DNA from: Cyclobacteriaceae bacterium
Lineage (GTDB): Bacteria > Bacteroidota > Bacteroidia > Cytophagales > Cyclobacteriaceae
DNA length: 7,507 nt
NCBI GenBank assembly: GCA_009885605.1
Contig: VFKK01000019.1
Location: 1 to 7,507, forward strand
Direction of reading: 5' to 3'
Every line of letters starts with the position of its first letter. The stretch's first letter is position 1. Shown in pieces: positions 1-5,293 of this stretch. The notes under the pieces were generated by a model. The model made no database searches, had not been told where the DNA came from, and saw only the letters and a program-made list of their open reading frames with translations. A program made the position numbers and the translations under genes.

Positions 1-245
1 TCCGGGCTTTTAAAAATCAAGCCTTTTTCCTCCATGGTTTTCAGCATTCTGGTGAGGCTTCTGGTTTCCAAACCAATCAAGGGCGCAATTTTGGTTGCCG
101 GAGTCCCCTCTTTGGAATTGATGTTGATCAACACAAAACCAATTGCAGTGGTAAATCCTTCCTCTGCAGCTTGCTGATTGTACATTCTGGAAATCGCATG
201 CCAAGCGCTTTTGATATGATAGTCTACTGTCTCTTCTCTGGTCAT
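1..245 (-). CDS. MarR-family transcriptional regulator (3' end cut by window edge)
   Basis: This is the first 81 codons of a MarR-type winged-helix regulator; the gene runs off the left edge. The start is the ATG at 243-245, and an in-frame stop lies four codons upstream, so no earlier start is possible. The translation begins MTREETVDYHIKSAWHAISR, an N-terminal dimerisation-type helix. Residues 48-77 read TPATKIAPLIGL, then ETRSLTRMLKTMEEKGLI, which fits the MarR helix-turn-helix (recognition helix about 60-73) entering the wing. From memory, Bacteroidota regulators with this N-terminus often head fatty-acid beta-oxidation operons (3-hydroxyacyl-CoA dehydrogenase, thiolase, acyl-CoA dehydrogenase). 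The acyl-CoA synthetase just upstream fits that role, but the downstream genes are not visible. Two identical palindromes 52-91 bp before the start suggest autoregulation. A different frame (10-303) gives a spurious 97-codon protein. Family assignment is fairly firm; ligand and targets are inferred. Confidence 0.82.
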   Translation of the reverse strand, partial: MTREETVDYHIKSAWHAISRMYNQQAAEEGFTTAIGFVLININSKEGTPATKIAPLIGLETRSLTRMLKTMEEKGLIFKSP

Positions 246-295
246 ACACGCTGATTATCTCCACTTTATGGAAATCTAATTTAAGAAAAAATAAT

Positions 296-336
296 GTATG
301 CATGCATACTATATTGAAAAAAAGTTATGCATGCAT
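296..336. promoter_or_regulatory. Twin palindromic operator candidate for the MarR-type regulator
   Basis: The 11-mer TATGCATGCAT occurs twice, at 297-307 and 326-336, with centres 29 bp apart (close to three helical turns). The first copy is part of a perfect 14-bp palindrome, GTATGCATGCATAC (296-309); the second has the 10-bp palindromic core ATGCATGCAT. Both lie in the otherwise gene-free 246-510 spacer, 52-91 bp ahead of the regulator's start codon. MarR dimers typically bind 10-20 bp palindromes overlapping their own promoters, so autoregulation is the natural reading. A weak -7-like match, TAACTTTT (320-327, minus strand), overlaps the upstream copy, but I found no convincing -33 element. 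Binding is inferred, not shown. Confidence 0.55.
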
Positions 337-428
337 CATAAATTAAGAATTACAGTTTAATTCCGTTTCAAAAGAATAATTGAATAAACCCGAAATTCTC
401 TTTTCCAATCAGAATAAAAAGTAAGATG

Positions 429-471
429 TTTTGAAAATTCGAAACTTTCTTCCGAAACCGAATTTTGAAAA
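429..471 (-). terminator. AU-rich foldback, possible terminator of the acyl-CoA synthetase gene
   Basis: Downstream of the acyl-CoA synthetase stop, the arms 429-441 and 459-471 are complementary at 12 of 13 positions (mismatch 433/467). On the minus strand the inner 8-bp stem is AAAATTCG/CGAATTTT, and inside it is a small TTTC-GGAA-GAAA hairpin. The stem is AU-rich, and the only U-run is part of the stem rather than following it, so it is a poor intrinsic terminator by enterobacterial standards. A second weak foldback, AACTG (504-508) with CAGTT (475-479) followed by AATTTTT, is an alternative. The rest of the 246-510 spacer holds the regulator's palindromes and nothing else I recognise. Confidence 0.3.
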
Positions 472-510
472 ATTAACTGCTTACTATCTCTTTAAAAGAA
501 AAACAGTTCA

Positions 511-2259
511 TTAAGACTGGTAAATATCTTCGATCTCCTTCAGAAATTTTTGATGAATAACTTTTCGCTTGAGTTTCATTGTCGGAGTAAGTTCTCCGGT
601 ATCTATTCCCCAAGGTTGATCAAGCAATTTGAATCGCTTGATTTGTTCCCATTTACCAAAGTACTTGTTGATTTCATCAACTTCACTTTGGAATTTTTCA
701 AGGATCTCCGGAAGCTTAGTCATTTCAGAATCTGTTGAATATACAATCTCCTTGCGCTTGCAATAATCCCTTAAGGCATCAAAACTTGGTACAATCAAAG
801 CAGCGGGATAATTTTTCCCGTCTCCGACTACCATTAATTGCTCGATCAGGATGGATTCCTTGAATCTGTTTTCCATTACTTGCGGAGCGATGTACTTTCC
901 TCCGGAGGTTTTGAAAATCTCTTTTTTACGATCCGTTATCTTCAGGTATTCACCGTCCAATTGTCCAATATCTCCTGTGTGAAACCATCCGTTTTGGATT
1001 GCCTCTGCCGTCATTTCAGGTTGCTTATAGTAGCCCTGCATCACATTTGGACCTTTGACAAGAATCTCTCCATCCTCAGCGATTTTCACCTGAACATCCT
1101 TTACAATTTTACCAACATAGCCTATTCTAATTCCCTCTTTGGTAGGTATCGAAGTCGAAACTACGGGTGAAGTTTCGGTAAGACCATATCCTTCGCAAAT
1201 TTTGATCTCTGCAGCCCAAAATATCCTGGCCAATCGAGGTTGAAGAGCTGCTGCCCCGGAATTGATTTGCAAAATATTTCCTCCCAAGGCCTCTCTCCAC
1301 TTTGAAAAAATCACCTTGTTGGCAAGCTTGAGTTGGAAATCATACCATGCTCCCATTTCCTTTGCAGGATCATACTTAAGCCCAAGATTCAAGGCCCAGA
1401 AAAACAGGTTCTTTTTAACACCCTTGAGTTCATAACCTTTTGCAACAATCTTATCGTAAATTTTCTCCAGCAGACGGGGAACTGTATTGAAAATTTCAGG
1501 TTTAATTTCTTTCAGATTTTCTCCAATTGATTCCAGGCTTTCCGCGTAGTAAATCGAATATCCCATGTAAATAAATGCAAAAGAGCCAGCTCGCTCGTAA
1601 ATATGACAAAGGGGAAGAAAGCTTAAAACCTTGGAAATTCCTGCTGGAGGAGTCATAATCTCCGCGATTGATGAAACATTAGAGAGCACATTGTAATGCG
1701 AAAGCATCACACCTTTTGGCCTTCCTGTTGTCCCTGAAGTGTAAATAATTGTAAAAAGGTCATTCGGTTTGACTTTCGATTTGGCATTTTCCAGATTCTC
1801 CAAGTTACCATCTTTACCGGATTCAAGTAAATCCATCCAATTTTCAGCTCCTTGGATTTTATCAAACGTGTAGATTACTCTATCACCAGCTACAGATTCA
1901 GCTTTGTTAAAAATCTCCTGATCACCCACAAAAATCATTTTAACTTCTGCATGATCAAAAATGTAGCGAAAATCCTCTGGGGTTATTGTAGGATACATCG
2001 GAACAGAAATAGCTCCGATTTGCTGAAGCGCAAAATCCACAAAATTCCATTCAGGCCTGTTGTTGGAAATGATAGCAACTTTATCACCAACTATAATTCC
2101 GGCATTTAAAAAAGCTAAGCTGAGATTTTCGGTTATCTCTTTTAAATCTCTTGTGGAATAGGTAATCCAATTTCCATTTTCTTTTCTGGCCAAAGCCACT
2201 TCCTTGTTGTACTTAGAAATTTGATAGGGAATTAAATCGAAAAGGCGAGTAGGTTCCAT
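511..2259 (-). CDS. Long-chain fatty acid--CoA ligase (AMP-forming)
   Basis: A 582-residue AMP-forming acyl-CoA synthetase (ANL superfamily, long-chain COG1022/FadD15-like branch). It activates fatty acids through an acyl-adenylate to acyl-CoA, feeding beta-oxidation or lipid synthesis, and is likely cytoplasmic or membrane-associated. Visible motifs are the P-loop YTSGTTGRPKG (173-183), PLCHIYER (216-223), INSGAAAL (332-339), EGYGLTETSP (356-365), GWFHTGD (424-430), DRKKEIFKTSGGKYIAP (443-459) and the C-terminal ELTPTMKLKR (556-565), which carries the expected catalytic lysine region. Length and motifs are complete, with no frameshift. The ATG at 2257-2259 has no Shine-Dalgarno sequence, as is usual in Bacteroidota. 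It is followed 265 bp later by the MarR-type regulator and preceded by the origin-like gap, so its promoter must lie among or beside the DnaA boxes. Chain-length preference cannot be read from sequence. Confidence 0.93.
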   Translation of the reverse strand: MEPTRLFDLIPYQISKYNKEVALARKENGNWITYSTRDLKEITENLSLAFLNAGIIVGDKVAIISNNRPEWNFVDFALQQIGAISVPMYPTITPEDFRYIFDHAEVKMIFVGDQEIFNKAESVAGDRVIYTFDKIQGAENWMDLLESGKDGNLENLENAKSKVKPNDLFTIIYTSGTTGRPKGVMLSHYNVLSNVSSIAEIMTPPAGISKVLSFLPLCHIYERAGSFAFIYMGYSIYYAESLESIGENLKEIKPEIFNTVPRLLEKIYDKIVAKGYELKGVKKNLFFWALNLGLKYDPAKEMGAWYDFQLKLANKVIFSKWREALGGNILQINSGAAALQPRLARIFWAAEIKICEGYGLTETSPVVSTSIPTKEGIRIGYVGKIVKDVQVKIAEDGEILVKGPNVMQGYYKQPEMTAEAIQNGWFHTGDIGQLDGEYLKITDRKKEIFKTSGGKYIAPQVMENRFKESILIEQLMVVGDGKNYPAALIVPSFDALRDYCKRKEIVYSTDSEMTKLPEILEKFQSEVDEINKYFGKWEQIKRFKLLDQPWGIDTGELTPTMKLKRKVIHQKFLKEIEDIYQS

Positions 2260-2287
2260 TTGGGCTATTGGTTGGGTGATTCATAAT

Positions 2288-2315
2288 ATTAGCAAATAGG
2301 AACTTGATTAGCAAA
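2288..2315. repeat. Short direct repeat upstream of the acyl-CoA synthetase gene
   Basis: The 9-mer ATTAGCAAA (TTTGCTAAT on the minus strand) occurs at 2288-2296 and 2307-2315, 19 bp apart. On the minus strand this gives TTGCTA, 17 bp, TAATAT, which superficially resembles a sigma-70 promoter, but Bacteroidota normally use a TTTG/TAnnTTTG-type promoter. It lies 29-56 bp before the acyl-CoA synthetase start and could be a promoter or a regulator site. Chance recurrence in AT-rich DNA is also possible. Confidence 0.3.
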
Positions 2316-2321
2316 AGCAGG

Positions 2322-2339
2322 TTTTCCACAGTATCCACA
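2322..2339 (+). promoter_or_regulatory. Adjacent DnaA-box pair, left of the AT-rich tract
   Basis: TTTTCCACA (2322-2330) and GTATCCACA (2331-2339) abut head to tail on the plus strand, each one base away from TTATCCACA. They face the AT-rich tract, opposite a pair in the other orientation at 2395-2411. They sit 63-80 bp upstream of the acyl-CoA synthetase start, so DnaA bound here could also influence that gene. Confidence 0.6.
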
Positions 2340-2340
2340 G

Positions 2341-2391
2341 TTCTATATCTTTAATATATTATTTAAATAAAAAATCTATTAAGGTTATTAA
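2341..2391. other. AT-rich tract, candidate DNA unwinding element
   Basis: By hand count, 46 of these 51 bases are A or T, including an uninterrupted A/T run from 2350 to 2374. It lies exactly between two oppositely oriented DnaA-box pairs, the position where a duplex-unwinding element would be expected. No gene or open frame of note crosses it. The exact melting boundaries cannot be judged by eye. Confidence 0.55.
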
Positions 2392-2394
2392 GAC

Positions 2395-2411
2395 TGTGGA
2401 TTTGTGGACAA
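2395..2411 (-). promoter_or_regulatory. Overlapping DnaA-box pair, right of the AT-rich tract
   Basis: On the minus strand these read AAATCCACA (2395-2403, two mismatches) and TTGTCCACA (2403-2411, one mismatch), offset by 8 bp and sharing base 2403. ACTGTGGAT at 2393-2401 is the exact reverse complement of ATCCACAGT at 2333-2341, so the AT-rich tract is flanked by mirrored boxes. Confidence 0.55.
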
Positions 2412-2415
2412 ACCT

Positions 2416-2467
2416 TGTTTAAAAAACTATCACCAAGGTTGATATACTCTTTCTGGTTTTTTAAACA
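2416..2467. repeat. 12-bp perfect inverted repeat within the origin-like region
   Basis: TGTTTAAAAAAC (2416-2427) is the exact reverse complement of GTTTTTTAAACA (2456-2467), with a 28-bp spacer. A 7-bp repeat, AACCTTG (2411-2417) and CAAGGTT (2434-2440), overlaps the left arm and could form a competing fold. No T-run suitable for a terminator follows on either strand. It may mark a binding site or a cruciform in the origin. Confidence 0.6.
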
Positions 2468-2517
2468 GTTTATACCATGCTTGTCAACATGTAATAGATT
2501 GAAAATGGACTGTTTAA
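2461..2517. repeat. 9-bp inverted repeat sharing an arm with the previous one
   Basis: TTAAACAGT (2461-2469) is the reverse complement of ACTGTTTAA (2509-2517). The left arm overlaps the right arm of the 2416-2467 repeat, so the GTTTAA motif appears three times across about 100 bp, spaced unequally. The intervening 2470-2508 shows nothing else that I recognise. The role is unknown; AT-rich composition makes chance a real alternative. Confidence 0.4.
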
Positions 2518-2573
2518 GTATTTCATGTGATTTTTGGGGAATACTTCTGATTTTTAAATGTGCTTAACTCAAC

Positions 2574-2582
2574 TGTGGATTA
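2574..2582 (-). promoter_or_regulatory. Single DnaA-box-like site
   Basis: The minus strand reads TAATCCACA, one mismatch from the consensus at position 2. With its flank it repeats the word ACTGTGGAT (2572-2580) found at the AT-rich tract (2393-2401, and inverted at 2333-2341), so the extended motif is shared between the two box clusters. Confidence 0.5.
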
Positions 2583-2594
2583 CTTGATTTTGTG

Positions 2595-2622
2595 AAGTGG
2601 ATAAAAATCCGCTTATCCACTT
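2595..2622. promoter_or_regulatory. Divergent pair of identical DnaA-box-like sites
   Basis: AAGTGGATAA (2595-2604) and TTATCCACTT (2613-2622) form a perfect 10-bp inverted repeat with an 8-bp spacer. Each arm contains TTATCCACT, one base from the DnaA consensus (last position T instead of A). The symmetry suits two DnaA protomers bound in opposite orientation. A short fold of this kind could also form a hairpin, but no T-run follows on either strand as a terminator would need. Confidence 0.6.
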
Positions 2623-2654
2623 TTCACGTGTATGTTTTTTAGCTTTAGGATTAG

Positions 2655-2669
2655 GAGCCTTTTTGGCTC
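2655..2669. repeat. Small GC-rich hairpin between the box clusters
   Basis: GAGCC (2655-2659), five T and GGCTC (2665-2669) make a 5-bp stem with a 5-base loop. It lies 42-56 bp past the lipoprotein stop on that gene's strand, the right place for a terminator, but the minus strand continues CTAATCC with no U-run. It is preceded on the plus strand by a tandem TTAGGA repeat (2645-2656). It is either a weak terminator for the mnmG transcript or an origin structure. Confidence 0.35.
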
Positions 2670-2672
2670 ATG

Positions 2673-2723
2673 TTATCCAAAACTTATCAATTCTTATCCA
2701 CTGAAATTAATCAGTTATCCACT
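2673..2723 (+). promoter_or_regulatory. Phased DnaA-box array, 21-bp period
   Basis: TTATCCAAA (2673-2681), TTATCCACT (2694-2702) and TTATCCACT (2715-2723) start exactly 21 bp apart, two helical turns, all on the plus strand. The last two extend to an identical 12-mer, TTATCCACTGAA. A degenerate TTATC (2684) sits midway between the first two. The third site overlaps the last four codons and stop of the lipoprotein gene. Same-face, same-orientation spacing is typical of cooperative DnaA binding. Confidence 0.6.
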
Positions 2724-4399
2724 GAAGATTTTTCTTGATTTGGTACACCTGTTTTGGGTGGAACGATGATATTTTGGTCTTCAAGAGTCCAACCACCTCT
2801 AAGAATGATCTCTTTATTTCCCGTTGTCGGGTCCACATAATAGAAAACCTGTTCAGCATATCGCCCTTCTGAGAAGTTTGCAGGATCCCATCGCTTGTTG
2901 TTATTAGTATCATTAATTACCCGGATTCGATATGTACCCGGTTCTATCAGGAAGAATTGAAAAGTACCTTGATTTGTGAGAAAAAGTTCTCTGTTTATTT
3001 CTCCTTTTGAATCTAATAGTTGGATAATTAAAGGTCCGTTTGCTCCTTGAATTTTGCCTGATACTGCATCAGACAAGCCTTCTTTTTTGAGCTTTTTATA
3101 GTTTGCTGTAAACTCCTTTTCATTGAATTGATTCTCTATATCGAAAAAAGTCGAGTCTGCTGCTTTTATAGTAAAAATCTCTGCCGCTAAGGAATCAGGT
3201 ATTTGAATATTCAAGAGAAGTTTGGTCCTTCGGAGAGAATCCTCAAATGAAAGCATCTCAGGCAATATCTGGATTCTTGATGCTGTGTCATAAGCAATGT
3301 ACAGAGAGTCTGTATTTACTGAGCTTAAGGGCTTGTTAAATGTTAATTCGATGGGTAGGGTTTGATAGAAGCTTTTGCCTGAATTGGCTGTGATTGTAAT
3401 CTTTTCCGGTTTTCTTTCGCTCTCCGGAAATTTCGCCCAAATCAAAGTATCAGTCTGAAAACCCACAGAATCTTTGACGTTAACATTGAATTGTACACTA
3501 TCCGAAAGAGTAGTTTTTGAGAAGAGCTTGATCCTTTTATCCCCAGGAGTGTAAAAAATACTTTTCCCCAGTTCCGGATTAGTGAGTTGGATATCTATTG
3601 GCTCTTTATTAAATATTAAATCAAAGGTTTTTCCAGTAATTGCAGTTCTTGTAAGTTTCAATGGGGTCTGATCTCCGTTTGAAAGGTTAAAAGCAACATT
3701 TTCAAGGTTTTGCTCAATGGAAATTGTATCCAGAATAAAATCGAAGGCTTCTGTTTTAAACTCAGCCTTTAAATTATTATTGTCGTCCTGCCACGCATAT
3801 GCCTTGTATAGACCTGGCTTGATATTATTAATAATAAATTTCCCAGTGCTGTCTGATTCTGATATGAAGTAAGGCTGAGCGGTGAAAACGTTAGTTGTGT
3901 CTGCCAAAGGATAAATTCCAATTAGAATATCTTCAAAAATTTCAGTTTGACCAGGATAATAAAAATTCACCCTTCCACTAAAAGAGAGACTGTCAATGGT
4001 GTTTCCGGTGGAAAAAACAAGTTTTAGGTTTTCGACGGGATTTCCTTCTGATAGATCTGCCACAGAATTTTGAAAGTTGAAAACATAGGTAGTGCTATCT
4101 TCGAGTTCCTGATTAAGGACAATACTTAAAGTGTTTTTCAGTGCTGTAATTTCAATTTCATCCTTGTTTATTCTTGGGGTGATGATGATATTTTTGGCTG
4201 CATTATCGAGCTCAATAAACTCGTTAAATGTGATAAAGATTTCCTCCGGCTTGATGTTCGTGCTTTGGTTTGCAGGAAGCATTTCAAGGACTTTGGGTGG
4301 ATCTTCATCTCTTGGCCCACCCATTGGGGTGCTTTGCTTTGCGCAAGCTCCACCAAGAAATACTAAAAGGATTAGGGCAAATGAGTTTGATACTTTCAC
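2711..4399 (-). CDS. Ig-like domain (Big_5/SbsA-type) lipoprotein, function unknown
   Basis: A 562-residue predicted outer-envelope lipoprotein. It starts at GTG (4397-4399): an in-frame TAA lies two codons upstream, and the next methionine is residue 39, past the signal peptide. Residues 1-18 form a signal with hydrophobic core FALILLVFLGG, ending at GAC, a lipobox with the lipidated Cys19. This is followed by AKQSTPMGGPRDEDPP, a tract I associate with this Bacteroidota family. Residues about 32-132 resemble the Big_5 bacterial Ig-like domain (PPKVLEMLPANQST, then ITFNEFIELDN, ending LKLVFSTGN). Two similar PG-x-Y segments with Asp/Asn runs, 195-209 and 487-501, suggest Cna-B-like beta-sandwich repeats, possibly Ca-binding. 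The start overlaps the methyltransferase stop by 4 bp (GTGA), implying translational coupling. The final codons contain a DnaA-box-like word. No enzyme motif was seen; a structural or surface role is a guess. Confidence 0.85.
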   Translation of the reverse strand: MKVSNSFALILLVFLGGACAKQSTPMGGPRDEDPPKVLEMLPANQSTNIKPEEIFITFNEFIELDNAAKNIIITPRINKDEIEITALKNTLSIVLNQELEDSTTYVFNFQNSVADLSEGNPVENLKLVFSTGNTIDSLSFSGRVNFYYPGQTEIFEDILIGIYPLADTTNVFTAQPYFISESDSTGKFIINNIKPGLYKAYAWQDDNNNLKAEFKTEAFDFILDTISIEQNLENVAFNLSNGDQTPLKLTRTAITGKTFDLIFNKEPIDIQLTNPELGKSIFYTPGDKRIKLFSKTTLSDSVQFNVNVKDSVGFQTDTLIWAKFPESERKPEKITITANSGKSFYQTLPIELTFNKPLSSVNTDSLYIAYDTASRIQILPEMLSFEDSLRRTKLLLNIQIPDSLAAEIFTIKAADSTFFDIENQFNEKEFTANYKKLKKEGLSDAVSGKIQGANGPLIIQLLDSKGEINRELFLTNQGTFQFFLIEPGTYRIRVINDTNNNKRWDPANFSEGRYAEQVFYYVDPTTGNKEIILRGGWTLEDQNIIVPPKTGVPNQEKSSVDN

Positions 4400-5292
4400 T
4401 TCTTTTTAAAAATGAACAGGTTGCTGGAATGATTTCCGGGTTGGTTTTTGGCTTCCTGATTTGATTTTCTTCCGGAAAAAAAAGCGTTGAAATATCTTGA
4501 TATTAGATTCTGGTTTGGGTTAAGATAGCCTTCTGAAAGTAAGGAGACATAATAGCTATCGAACTTCATTGGTTTTATTTCAACGAGAGTTAAGTCAAAT
4601 GTTTCAGCGCAGTATTCCATTGCGATGATATCGAAATGGTAGAGGTGTCTTGGGACATCCCACCCTGCCCAAAAGGAACCGTATTTATGTGCGTCCCATG
4701 ACTCTGGGTTTGGTATTGCAATAAGGAGATAACCATCTGAATTTAAAGCTTTTATAAGTGATTTTACAGTTTTTTTCATGTCATGAATATGTTCCAAAAC
4801 ATGAAATAGTGTGATTATATCGAATTTTTTTTCTTTAGGAAGGTCATCAATGGTTTCCTTAACTCTTCCCTTTAGTTTAAGATTTGCCTGAGTTCTTGCT
4901 TTAGAATTTGGCTCAATGCCCGACACTTTCCAGCCTTGATGTTTTGCCTCTGCTAATAATGCCCCTGTACCGCATCCATAATCAAGAATTCTTCCTTTTT
5001 GATGGAGTCCGGAGAATAGTTTTACTTTTTTCCTAACTGAGTAGTTTCTTACTTTCTGATAGATGAATTGAGTAAGATTTTTAGCCCTGTCTTCATGAGA
5101 AAAGTATTCCGGGAAATCATAGTAAGGTGCTACAGATTGTTCATCGGGTCTTGGATTGGTAAAAAGTAAACTGCAGTTGGAGCACTTACAAAGAATGAAG
5201 TTTTCCTTGCTTACTGCATGGTCTTTAATCTCCTGTTTATTAAGAAAAAGCCCACTTTTGCAGAGTGGGCATTTATTTAACCTTTCTACCAT
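4396..5292 (-). CDS. Class I SAM-dependent methyltransferase with N-terminal zinc ribbon
   Basis: A 298-residue protein. An N-terminal CPLC (8-11) and CSNC (37-40) make a four-cysteine zinc-ribbon-like module, followed by LLFTNPRP (42-49). The methyltransferase fold (Methyltransf_23-like) starts near residue 95: motif I DYGCGTG (104-110), GIEPN acidic loop (125-129), FDIITLFHVLEHI (157-169) and GYLLIAIPNPES (187-198). WDVPRHLYHF (211-220) is shared with many methyltransferases acting on sugars, lipids or quinones. The substrate cannot be told. The ATG (5290-5292) begins one base after the mnmG stop, with AGGGAG (5298-5303, minus strand) 5 bases upstream inside the end of mnmG, an unusually good Shine-Dalgarno for this group. 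Co-transcription with mnmG is very likely. A tRNA-related role is possible but would be guilt by association only. The 3' end overlaps the lipoprotein start. Confidence 0.88.
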   Translation of the reverse strand: MVERLNKCPLCKSGLFLNKQEIKDHAVSKENFILCKCSNCSLLFTNPRPDEQSVAPYYDFPEYFSHEDRAKNLTQFIYQKVRNYSVRKKVKLFSGLHQKGRILDYGCGTGALLAEAKHQGWKVSGIEPNSKARTQANLKLKGRVKETIDDLPKEKKFDIITLFHVLEHIHDMKKTVKSLIKALNSDGYLLIAIPNPESWDAHKYGSFWAGWDVPRHLYHFDIIAMEYCAETFDLTLVEIKPMKFDSYYVSLLSEGYLNPNQNLISRYFNAFFSGRKSNQEAKNQPGNHSSNLFIFKKK

Positions 5293-5293
5293 T

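Larger units (their letters stand above)
2322..2723. other. Candidate chromosomal replication origin (oriC)
   Basis: This gene-free stretch, running 13 bp into the 3' end of the lipoprotein gene, holds nine 9-mers that differ from the DnaA box TTATCCACA at one position and one that differs at two. They lie on both strands at 2322, 2331, 2395, 2403, 2574, 2596, 2613, 2673, 2694 and 2715. Between the first two pairs is a 51-bp tract that is about 90% A+T, suited to DNA unwinding. Inverted repeats at 2416-2467 and 2461-2517 add structure. mnmG (gidA), a frequent origin neighbour, and two parS sites lie within 5 kb. DnaA-box clusters also occur at non-origin regulatory loci, and no GC-skew analysis was possible. 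Origin identity is therefore a strong inference rather than proof. Many copies are TTATCCACT; the canonical TTATCCACA is absent. Confidence 0.75.

Noticed and set aside
10..303. 97-codon open frame on the minus strand
   Set aside because: It overlaps the MarR-type frame, has no domain-like pattern and runs through the palindromes; the MarR frame has a clear winged-helix signature.
838..1170. 110-codon plus-strand open frame
   Set aside because: It lies wholly antisense to the acyl-CoA synthetase, whose motifs are intact there.
2620..2635. CACGTG with TTTT to its left, a possible third parS site inside the origin region
   Set aside because: It matches the parS 16-mer at only 10 positions and is not palindromic beyond CACGTG; too weak to call.
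2655..2669. Strong intrinsic terminator
   Set aside because: A 5-bp stem without a following U-run on either strand is insufficient; listed only as a hairpin.
2673..2723. Regularly spaced repeats as a CRISPR or iteron plasmid origin
   Set aside because: Repeat units are only 9-12 bp with 9-12 bp gaps, match DnaA boxes, and lie among chromosomal housekeeping genes with no rep gene.
2707..2913. 68-codon minus-strand open frame at the end of the lipoprotein gene
   Set aside because: It is a different-frame shadow of the lipoprotein coding sequence, with no support of its own.
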